A program made the position numbers and the translations under genes. Below are positions 1 through 4,990 of a DNA stretch of 6,108 nucleotides, one piece after another; the stretch's first letter is position 1, and every line of letters begins with the position of its first letter. Where the stretch lies: contig JABDJW010000371.1 in the NCBI GenBank assembly GCA_013002375.1, positions 1 through 6,108 on the forward strand, written 5' to 3'. The notes beneath the pieces are model-generated. The model ran no database searches. It was not told the origin of the DNA and was given only the letters and a program-made list of their open reading frames with translations. Source of the DNA: Acidimicrobiales bacterium (GTDB lineage: Bacteria > Actinomycetota > Acidimicrobiia > Acidimicrobiales > SHLQ01).

Positions 1-1
1 G

Positions 2-469
2 GTTCGGTCCGGAGCCTCGGACCTGGGTTTCATCGAGACCCCGCTGGCTGTCGCCGACCTCGGGCAGCGGGTAGTGGCCAACGATCAGCTCGTCACCGTC
101 GTGGCGCCCGATCATCCCTGGGCCACCCGAGCCACCATTCCGGTCGAGGCGCTGGCCGCCACCCCGCTGGTCACCCGTGAGCCTGGTTCGGGTACCCGGG
201 AGGCGCTCGAAGCAGTCTTGCGGGAGCGAAGGCTCGGCGCGCCGACCTCCGTGCTGGAGCTCGGCTCCACCTCGGCGGTGCGAGCCGCCGTCCTGCGGGG
301 TAACGCGCCGACGGTGATCAGCCGGTTGGCCGTCGCCGCCGAACTCGATGCGGGCACGCTGGTCGAGATCGACGTCGGCGACCTGGTGATTCAACGCGAT
401 CTCCGGGCGGTCTGGTCACCCCGAACGCAGCTACCCCCACTGGCCACCGACCTCCTCGCCTCCCTGTAG
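2..469 (+). CDS. LysR-type transcriptional regulator, C-terminal part (5' end outside window)
   Basis: The reading frame is open from the first bases of the window and ends at TAG 467-469, giving 155 visible residues. The visible start reads VRSGASDLGFIETPL, followed by LVTVVAPDHPWA, then PLVTREPGSGTREALE. This order is typical of the effector-binding domain (LysR_substrate, periplasmic-binding-protein type II fold) of LysR regulators; the 'REPGSGTR' stretch is the usual ligand-pocket loop. The N-terminal winged helix-turn-helix and the first part of the effector domain lie left of the window, so neither the start nor the target promoter can be seen. An internal ATG at 74 is not the true start, because the domain continues upstream of it. 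The gene converges on the FAD/GcvT gene and is separated from it only by the palindromic element at 471-668. Whether it controls the neighbouring catabolic genes is unknown; LysR genes more often regulate divergent neighbours, which would lie off the left edge. The family call is secure; the ligand is unknown. Confidence 0.88.
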   Translation, partial: VRSGASDLGFIETPLAVADLGQRVVANDQLVTVVAPDHPWATRATIPVEALAATPLVTREPGSGTREALEAVLRERRLGAPTSVLELGSTSAVRAAVLRGNAPTVISRLAVAAELDAGTLVEIDVGDLVIQRDLRAVWSPRTQLPPLATDLLASL

Positions 470-470
470 A

Positions 471-668
471 TGGGGTCAGGTCTACGTTGGATCCTGCGGC
501 TTCGCAGCAATTTCAATGCCAGAAGCCGCGACGTACCCGGGGTCGGGTCTCATTCGGACCCTGCGAAGTGCCGCGCAACGTCGATCCGAGACCTGACCCC
601 GGGTGCAGAGGTCACGAAACGACTGCAATTTCAATGCACGCGCAAGGTCCAACGTAGACCTGACCCCA
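471..668. repeat. 198-bp nested palindromic element built from four 28-bp units (REP/MITE-like)
   Basis: Four 28-bp units are present. Units at 471-498 and 538-565 read on the plus strand; units at 574-601 and 641-668 read on the minus strand. All share GGGGTCRGGTCT near the outer end and TGCG at the inner end. The outer pair matches at 26 of 28 positions, including a perfect 21-bp terminal inverted repeat (471-491 with 648-668). The inner pair matches at 20 of 28. Spacing is exactly symmetrical: 28-39-28-8-28-39-28. The two 39-bp spacers each hold a direct copy of GCAATTTCAATGC (507-519 and 625-637). The left spacer can also form a small hairpin (CTGCG 494-498 with CGCAG 503-507). No convincing protein is encoded. 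The form resembles a non-autonomous transposable element or a REP-type doublet mobilised by a Y1 (IS200-like/RAYT) transposase, but no transposase is in view. It may also fold as a bidirectional terminator for the two convergent genes. Confidence 0.8.
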
Positions 669-670
669 AA

Positions 671-3145
671 TCAGCGCTCGTGGATGCGGTCGTTGGCGGG
701 GTCGTAGAAGGGGCGGTAGCTGGCGGTGGCCGGGTAGCGCTCGCCGTTGACCTGGATCTCGAACGTTGCCTCCAACACCTCGGACCGCAACATGTCGATC
801 GGATGGCTGACATAACCCATGCCCAGCGCGGCGCCGACCGTGTGGCCGTACATACCCGATGTGGTGTGGCCGACCAGCTCGCCGTCGCGCCAGATCGGCT
901 CGTCGTGGTACAGCAGTGGCTCGGGGTCGTCGAGCTTGAACTGCACCAGCCGCCGCTCGACGCCGGCCTCCTGCTGGGCCAGTACGGCGTCGCGGCCGAT
1001 GAAGCCACGCGGCTTGTCGAACGCGCAGGTGAAGGTCAACCCGGCCTCGATCGGAGTGTCCTCGTCGGTGATGTCGTGACCCCAGTGCCGATAGGCCTTC
1101 TCGAGTCGTAGCCCGTTCATGGCGTGATAGCCGGCCAGTTCGAGCCCGTGCCCGGTGCCGGCCTCGGCCAGCGCGTCGAAGGCATGGACCGCTAACTCCG
1201 TAGGGATGTACAGCTCCCACCCGAGCTCGCCGACATAGGTCAGCCGCAGCGCCCAGGCGTGGGCGTACCCGAGATCGATCCGGCGGGCCGCGCCGAAGGG
1301 AAAGGCGCCGGCGGAGAGATCGGCGTCGGTGACCTGCTGCAGAACGGCGCGGCTGTTCGGGCCCATCAGCCCCAGCACGGCGTAGGCCGATGTCACGTCG
1401 GTGGCCACCACGTTGGCGTCGGCCGGCAGATGACGCGTGAGCCAATCGAAGTCGCGGGTCTGGGTGGCGACGGAGGTCACGACCAGGAATCGGTCCTCGG
1501 CCAGACGCGTCACGGTCAGGTCGGCCTCGATGCCGCCCCGCTCGTTCAGCCACGGTCCGTACACGGTCGTGCCCGGGTCGACATCGACGTCGTTGGCGCA
1601 GATTCGGTTCAACGCCGACGCAGCATCTCGCCCGGCCACCTCGAACTTCGAGAACGACGTCTGGTCGAACAACGCGACGGCCTCGCGGGTGGCCCGGTGC
1701 TCGGCCGCCGCGTGGTCGAACCAGTTCTGCCGGCGGTAGGTGTAGCTGTACCGAGCCTCGCTGGGTGATGGCGCGAACCAGTTGGGGCGCTCCCAGCCGG
1801 TGGCCTCGCCCATGCACGCGCCGGCCGCGACCAACCGATCGTGCAGCGGCGATCGACGAGCGCCCCTCGCGGTGTCCTTCTGCCGGAATGGCCAGTGCAT
1901 CTCGTAGAGCAGGCCGAGGGTCTCCGCCGACCGATCGCGGGTGTAGCGCCGGGTGCCCTGAAAGGGATGGAAGCGCCGCACATCGACGTCGGCCAGATCC
2001 ATCGGTGGGTGGCCGTCGACGATCCAATCGGCCAGCACTCGGCCTGCGCCCCCGGCCGACTGGATGCCGACCGAGTTGAAACCGGCGGCACAGAAGTGGC
2101 GCCGCAGCTCCGGGGTCTCACCCAACAGGTAGGCGTCGTCGGGCGTGAAGCTCTCCGGTCCGTTGAAGAACAACCGGATGCCGGTCTCGCCCAGAACCGG
2201 TAGCCGATGGAAGGCCGATTCGATGACCGGCGCCAGGTGCTCCCAATCCTCGTCGAGTTCGAGGAACGGCTTGTCGGGGAGTTCGGTCGAGTCGATCGGT
2301 TTGGCCACCGGTTCGAAGAACCCGACGAGTATCCGGTTGCCCTCCTCCTTGAAGTAGGTGTTGCTGCCTGGATCGCGCAGCGTCGGCGCGCCCGGCGGTA
2401 GGCCGTCGACCGGCTCGGTGACGAGGTAGAAGTGCTCGCACCCGTGCAGTGGGAGCGACACGCCGGCCTTCGCGGCCAGGTGCCGGCTCCACAAACCGGC
2501 ACACGTCACCACCGCGTCGGCGGTGATCTCGGCCGGCTCGGCGTCGGCCCCCGCTCGCCGGTCGCGGTACGACACGCAGCGCGCGACATCACCGTCGGCC
2601 AGCAGGTCGAGTACCTCGACGTCTTCGATGATGCGAACCCCGTTGGCCTTGGCTGCATTGGCCAGTGCCATCGTGGTGTCGACCGGGCTGGTCTGCCCGT
2701 CGCGGGGCACCCACACGCCGCCGACCAGATCATCGGTGTGGAGAAGCGGCCAGTGCGACGCCAGTTCCTCGACCGAAACCGGCTGCACATCGACGCCGAA
2801 ACATCGAGCCATGTCGGCGCCCCGCACCAGCTCCTCGAGCCGTTCGTGATCGGCCGCCACCGCGATCGATCCGGTGCGTTTGAACCCGGTCGGGTAGCCG
2901 TCGGTTTCGAGCTGCTCGTAGAGCTCGCCGCTGTACGCCGCCAGCCGGGTCATGTTGTGCGTCGCACGAAGCTGGGCCACCAAGCCGGCCGCGTGCCAGG
3001 TGGTGCCGCTCGTGAGCGAGTTGCGTTCGAGGAGCACCACGTCGGTGACGCCGCGGAGGCTGAGGTGGTAGGCCACGCTGGCGCCGACAATGCCGCCCCC
3101 CACGATGACGATCTGCGCCTGGGCCGGTACTCGGATGTCGGTCAT
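671..3145 (-). CDS. FAD-dependent oxidoreductase-GcvT fusion, dimethylglycine/sarcosine dehydrogenase family
   Basis: This 824-aa enzyme belongs to the family that oxidatively removes N-methyl groups from dimethylglycine, sarcosine and related amines, transferring the one-carbon unit to tetrahydrofolate. Seen in the sequence: an N-terminal DAO-type FAD domain (about residues 10-375) with the dinucleotide motif GGGIVG at 16-21, the ribose-binding Glu40 and SGTTWHAAGL at 46-55. In family members the histidine of this last motif (His51 here) carries covalently bound FAD. An FAO_M-like linker (about 376-430) follows, then a GcvT folate-binding domain (about 435-715) with CANDV at 517-521 (Asp519 matches the T-protein catalytic aspartate), GGIEADLTVTRL at 537-548, GELGWELY at 639-646 and GLRLEKAYRHWGHD near 678-691. 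A GcvT C-terminal barrel ends the protein. The length is normal for the family. I chose ATG 3143-3145 (MTDIRVPAQ) because the Rossmann motif follows at the expected distance; a GTG at 3223 would add 26 unconserved-looking Arg-rich residues. No good Shine-Dalgarno precedes the ATG, so a leaderless transcript is possible. The exact amine substrate is not determined. Confidence 0.9.
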   Translation of the reverse strand: MTDIRVPAQAQIVIVGGGIVGASVAYHLSLRGVTDVVLLERNSLTSGTTWHAAGLVAQLRATHNMTRLAAYSGELYEQLETDGYPTGFKRTGSIAVAADHERLEELVRGADMARCFGVDVQPVSVEELASHWPLLHTDDLVGGVWVPRDGQTSPVDTTMALANAAKANGVRIIEDVEVLDLLADGDVARCVSYRDRRAGADAEPAEITADAVVTCAGLWSRHLAAKAGVSLPLHGCEHFYLVTEPVDGLPPGAPTLRDPGSNTYFKEEGNRILVGFFEPVAKPIDSTELPDKPFLELDEDWEHLAPVIESAFHRLPVLGETGIRLFFNGPESFTPDDAYLLGETPELRRHFCAAGFNSVGIQSAGGAGRVLADWIVDGHPPMDLADVDVRRFHPFQGTRRYTRDRSAETLGLLYEMHWPFRQKDTARGARRSPLHDRLVAAGACMGEATGWERPNWFAPSPSEARYSYTYRRQNWFDHAAAEHRATREAVALFDQTSFSKFEVAGRDAASALNRICANDVDVDPGTTVYGPWLNERGGIEADLTVTRLAEDRFLVVTSVATQTRDFDWLTRHLPADANVVATDVTSAYAVLGLMGPNSRAVLQQVTDADLSAGAFPFGAARRIDLGYAHAWALRLTYVGELGWELYIPTELAVHAFDALAEAGTGHGLELAGYHAMNGLRLEKAYRHWGHDITDEDTPIEAGLTFTCAFDKPRGFIGRDAVLAQQEAGVERRLVQFKLDDPEPLLYHDEPIWRDGELVGHTTSGMYGHTVGAALGMGYVSHPIDMLRSEVLEATFEIQVNGERYPATASYRPFYDPANDRIHER

Positions 3146-3206
3146 CTGCGTTCGATTCTGCCCTCTCGATGGCCGGCGTGCGGCGACGGCGCGGGGAAGA
3201 CGCCGG

Positions 3207-3246
3207 GTGTTAGATGCCTTCACATTCAGGCTAGACGATCTAACAC
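3207..3246. promoter_or_regulatory. Spaced inverted repeat, candidate operator
   Basis: GTGTTAGAT at 3207-3215 and its exact reverse complement ATCTAACAC at 3238-3246 are separated by 22 bp. Centre-to-centre distance is 31 bp, about three helical turns, so both half-sites would face the same side of the DNA. The right half overlaps an 11-bp imperfect palindrome, TAGACGATCTA (3232-3242). It lies between the candidate -35 and -10 boxes of the aminotransferase promoter, where bound protein would block RNA polymerase. A GntR- or LysR-type regulator could use such sites; this is inference from position and symmetry. Confidence 0.45.
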
Positions 3247-3260
3247 ATCGGTGGTACTGT
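3232..3260 (+). promoter_or_regulatory. Candidate sigma-70-type promoter for the aminotransferase
   Basis: TAGACG (3232-3237) matches the -35 consensus TTGACA at four of six positions. TACTGT (3255-3260) fits the actinobacterial TANNNT -10 pattern. They are 17 bp apart. Transcription would begin near 3267, leaving an untranslated leader of about 80 nt. Both boxes are weak matches, so the call rests on spacing and on overlap with the inverted repeat. Confidence 0.35.
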
Positions 3261-3283
3261 CTTCCGCAGGGGGATGTGGCCCC

Positions 3284-3305
3284 CCGTGTCTACTGACACG
3301 GTGTC
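3284..3305. promoter_or_regulatory. Overlapping palindromes in the aminotransferase leader
   Basis: CCGTGTC (3284-3290) pairs perfectly with GACACGG (3295-3301) across a four-base TACT loop. The same GACAC (3295-3299) can instead pair with GTGTC at 3301-3305, making two mutually exclusive hairpins or two overlapping operator half-site pairs. A GGGGG/CCCCC stem (3269-3273 with 3280-3284) lies just upstream. No run of T follows, so this does not look like an intrinsic terminator. It may be a DNA operator or an RNA leader structure. Confidence 0.4.
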
Positions 3306-3333
3306 GTATCGGCGAGTGCTCCAGCACCGGTTC

Positions 3334-3340
3334 GAAAGAG
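3334..3340 (+). promoter_or_regulatory. Ribosome binding site of the aminotransferase
   Basis: GAAAGAG ends 7 nt before ATG 3348. It is a moderate Shine-Dalgarno match that supports this start; no other in-frame start with a better site lies nearby. Confidence 0.55.
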
Positions 3341-3347
3341 TTCACGT

Positions 3348-4718
3348 ATGACGAGCGACCTCAGCCAGAAGGCGCAAGCCCACCTGATGCCCCACTACAC
3401 GAAGGGCGCAGCCTGGCGAGCCGAGAACCATCTGGTGCTCGATCGCGGCGAAGGCTGTTACGTCTGGGACACCGCCGGCAACAAGTACCTCGACGGCCTG
3501 GCCGGCCTCTTCTGCACGAACATGGGCCATGGCCGGGCCGATTTCGCGGCCACCGCTTCGAAGCAGATGGAGCGCCTGGCCTTCTTCCCGACGTGGGGCT
3601 TCTCCACCCCGCCCGCCGTCGAAGCCGCGACGATGATCGCCGAGCGGGCGCCGGGCGACCTCGATGAGGTCTTCTTCGTCAACTCCGGCTCCGAAGCGGT
3701 CGAATCGGCCCTGAAGTTCGCCCGCAATTATCACCTCAGCCAGGGTGATGAGGGACGGTACAAGGTCATCGCCCGAGACTGGGCGTACCACGGCACCACA
3801 CTCGGGGCCCTCACGGTTACCGGTGTTCCCAAGTTCCGCGAGCCGTTCCTGCCGATGATGTGGGACGGCGTCCGCCACGTCCGCAACACCTACGGCGACT
3901 CGATTTCCGAAGGCGGCACCGCGGCCGACCTCGCCTCGGTGCAGGCGATCGAGCAGATGATCCTCGATGAGGGCCCCGACACGGTCGCCCTCGTGATTGC
4001 CGAGCCGGTGCAGAACGGCCGCGGCGCGCTGGTCCCGCCCGAGGGGTATTGGCAAGAGCTCCGTCGCATCTGTGACAAATACGGCGTGCTGCTCTGCGCC
4101 GACGAAGTCATCAACGCGTTCGGCCGGCTCGGACATTGGACCGGCAGTGAGCGCTTCGGTGTCGTGCCGGACATGATCACCTTCGCCAAGGGTGTCACCA
4201 GCGCCTACCAGCCGCTCGGCGGCGTGATCATGCGGCGGCCACTGGTCGAGGCGATCTGGGATTCACCGATGGGCATCTTCATGCACGGCTCGACGTTCGG
4301 CGGGCACCCGGTGTCGGCTGCGGTGGCCGTGGCCAACATGCGGGCCATGCACGACGAGAACATCCTGCAGCATGTGCTCGACCACGAGGACTACTTCAAG
4401 GGTCAGCTCGACGAGCTCATGCTCACGCACGACTGTGTCAAAGAGGTTCGGGGCACCGGCTACTTCTATGCGGTGGAGTTCATGGCCGATCGAGTCGCGG
4501 GCCGTGATCTGTCCGACGCACAGGCGGCGGCGCTCCAGGGGGGTGTGTTGGGCAGCTTCGTCCGTGAGGCCCGAGTCATGATCCGGCCCGATGACAGAGG
4601 TGCGACGATGTTGACAATTTCGCCGCCGCTGATCGCCGACCGGGGCGTGCTCGACGACCTGGTCAACCGGGTCGATCAGATCCTGAACCGCACCGGAGCG
4701 TGGCTCGCGGCCGGTTGA
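3348..4718 (+). CDS. Class III PLP-dependent aminotransferase, omega-amino acid:pyruvate type (taurine/beta-alanine transaminase-like)
   Basis: This 456-aa cytosolic enzyme is a fold-type I, class III aminotransferase, which moves an amino group from an omega-amino compound to a keto acid, usually pyruvate. Seen in order: the N-terminal substrate-side segment GCYVWDTAGNKYLDGLAGLF (36-55); the PLP-phosphate loop NSGSEA (112-117); WAYHG (145-149), whose Tyr stacks on the cofactor; EPVQ (219-222); ADEV (251-254) with Asp252, which pairs with the pyridine nitrogen; FAKG (279-282) with Lys281 as the Schiff-base lysine; and HGSTFGGHP (313-321) with the phosphate-binding Thr316. All catalytic residues are present and the length is normal. 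The closest pattern I recognise is the group annotated variously as omega-amino acid-pyruvate, taurine-pyruvate or putrescine aminotransferase. The TauA-like protein encoded downstream favours taurine or a related omega-amine, but beta-alanine, GABA or diamines remain possible. It is divergent from the oxidoreductase gene and has the same direction as the binding-protein gene 268 bp downstream. The family is secure; the substrate is not. Confidence 0.92.
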   Translation: MTSDLSQKAQAHLMPHYTKGAAWRAENHLVLDRGEGCYVWDTAGNKYLDGLAGLFCTNMGHGRADFAATASKQMERLAFFPTWGFSTPPAVEAATMIAERAPGDLDEVFFVNSGSEAVESALKFARNYHLSQGDEGRYKVIARDWAYHGTTLGALTVTGVPKFREPFLPMMWDGVRHVRNTYGDSISEGGTAADLASVQAIEQMILDEGPDTVALVIAEPVQNGRGALVPPEGYWQELRRICDKYGVLLCADEVINAFGRLGHWTGSERFGVVPDMITFAKGVTSAYQPLGGVIMRRPLVEAIWDSPMGIFMHGSTFGGHPVSAAVAVANMRAMHDENILQHVLDHEDYFKGQLDELMLTHDCVKEVRGTGYFYAVEFMADRVAGRDLSDAQAAALQGGVLGSFVREARVMIRPDDRGATMLTISPPLIADRGVLDDLVNRVDQILNRTGAWLAAG

Positions 4719-4732
4719 GCGATTCGGCGAGT

Positions 4733-4762
4733 GAGCGTTCGTCGACTGGGGAGTCGATGCTC
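4733..4762 (+). terminator. Weak hairpin after the aminotransferase gene
   Basis: TCGAC (4742-4746) and GTCGA (4753-4757) form a perfect short stem around TGGGGA. An outer GAGC/GCTC pair (4733-4736 with 4759-4762) lies across unpaired bases. No U-tract follows, so efficient intrinsic termination is doubtful. Transcription may continue from the aminotransferase into the binding-protein gene. Confidence 0.2.
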
Positions 4763-4769
4763 GCAACGT

Positions 4770-4775
4770 TACAAT
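4770..4775 (+). promoter_or_regulatory. Candidate -10 box upstream of the binding-protein gene
   Basis: TACAAT matches the TATAAT consensus at five of six positions and lies in the least GC-rich part of the gap. Seventeen bases upstream, TGGGGA (4747-4752) is only a three-of-six -35 match. A start near 4782 would give a leader of roughly 205 nt before the lipoprotein ATG. That is long enough for leader-based control and fits the hairpins and small ORF found there. Confidence 0.4.
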
Positions 4776-4803
4776 CTTGCCGGAAACTGACAGGCATGCA
4801 CGC

Positions 4804-4819
4804 GGTTCGAGCGCGAACC
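4804..4819 (+). other. Perfect 6-bp hairpin in the leader
   Basis: GGTTCG (4804-4809) pairs with CGAACC (4814-4819) around an AGCG loop, about 22 nt downstream of the predicted transcription start. I could not match it and its surroundings to a known riboswitch class. It may be a leader structure or chance in GC-rich DNA. Confidence 0.35.
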
Positions 4820-4883
4820 CACCTATCCTGCTCCCGTTCGCATTTGCGGTGTCTCGGCCCCGGGTCGGCGCTGCTGGCGAGCA

Positions 4884-4931
4884 TCCCGGAGGGGAGGGAG
4901 TCGGTGACCTTCATCGAGTTCCTGTCCGGGA
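4884..4931 (+). other. Long-loop stem that could cover the leader-ORF ribosome site
   Basis: TCCCGGA (4884-4890) is the exact reverse complement of TCCGGGA (4925-4931). The stem extends by a GC pair past one bulged base (4881-4882 with 4932-4933). The 34-nt loop holds most of the purine run GGAGGGGAGGGAG (4888-4900) and the GTG at 4904. Pairing would involve the first bases of that run and could lower initiation at the leader ORF. This is structural inference only. Confidence 0.3.
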
Positions 4932-4990
4932 GCAATGTACGACCGGTCGCGTTGGACGGCCGGGGTACCCGGACAAGGAGAACCATATGA
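4904..4990 (+). CDS. Possible 28-codon leader ORF overlapping the lipoprotein start
   Basis: A GTG at 4904-4906 follows the purine-rich run GGAGGGGAGGGAG and opens a 28-residue frame (VTFIEFLSGSNVRPVALDGR, then GTRTRRTI). It ends at TGA 4988-4990, overlapping the lipoprotein ATG as ATGA. This overlap is typical of translational coupling. The peptide is Arg-rich at its end (four Arg in the last eight residues) and has no recognisable domain. Against it: the frame stays open far upstream, which is common in high-GC DNA; the nearest Shine-Dalgarno match is only 3 nt from GTG; and the lipoprotein has its own strong ribosome site. It is a hypothetical leader peptide rather than an established gene. 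Confidence 0.27.
   Translation: MTFIEFLSGSNVRPVALDGRGTRTRRTI
4975..4980 (+). promoter_or_regulatory. Strong ribosome binding site of the binding-protein gene
   Basis: AAGGAG lies 6 nt before ATG 4987. It decides this start over upstream in-frame starts, because a lipoprotein signal peptide begins directly at this ATG. Confidence 0.85.

Larger units (their letters stand above)
3146..3347. promoter_or_regulatory. Divergent control region between the oxidoreductase and aminotransferase genes
   Basis: These 202 bases separate two genes transcribed away from each other and must hold the promoters of both. The part next to the oxidoreductase (about 3150-3206) is very GC-rich and shows no clear promoter. 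A weak -10-like CAGAAT on the minus strand (3160-3155) lies 9 nt before the ATG and would give an almost leaderless transcript, but it has no recognisable -35 partner. The part next to the aminotransferase is more AT-rich and holds an inverted repeat, a plausible promoter and small palindromes, listed separately. Shared placement suggests co-regulation of the two enzymes; the regulator is not identified. Confidence 0.7.

Noticed and set aside
471..668. CRISPR array as the explanation of the repeated 28-bp units
   Set aside because: The units occur as inverted pairs with unequal spacers (39, 8, 39) rather than direct repeats with uniform spacers, and no cas gene is present.
470..1111. A plus-strand frame through the palindromic element into the oxidoreductase
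   Set aside because: The frame runs through inverted-repeat DNA and then antisense to the oxidoreductase; no domain and no ribosome site.
612..2027. A 471-codon minus-strand frame overlapping the oxidoreductase
   Set aside because: It is the Arg/Gly/Ala-rich out-of-frame shadow of the recognisable FAD/GcvT protein.
3146..3223. N-terminal extension of the oxidoreductase from a GTG at 3223
   Set aside because: It adds 26 Arg-rich residues before the Rossmann strand, lacks a Shine-Dalgarno and runs into the control-region inverted repeat; ATG 3145 places the FAD motif at the expected distance.
2432..3667. A 411-codon plus-strand frame spanning the divergent control region
   Set aside because: It overlaps two well-supported genes and the promoter region, with no recognisable motif or ribosome site.
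4857..4910. Cobalamin or SAM riboswitch in the leader, suggested by GGGAGTCGGTGACC-like bases
   Set aside because: The resemblance covers only a few bases; the other conserved boxes and pairing elements of these riboswitches are not present by eye.
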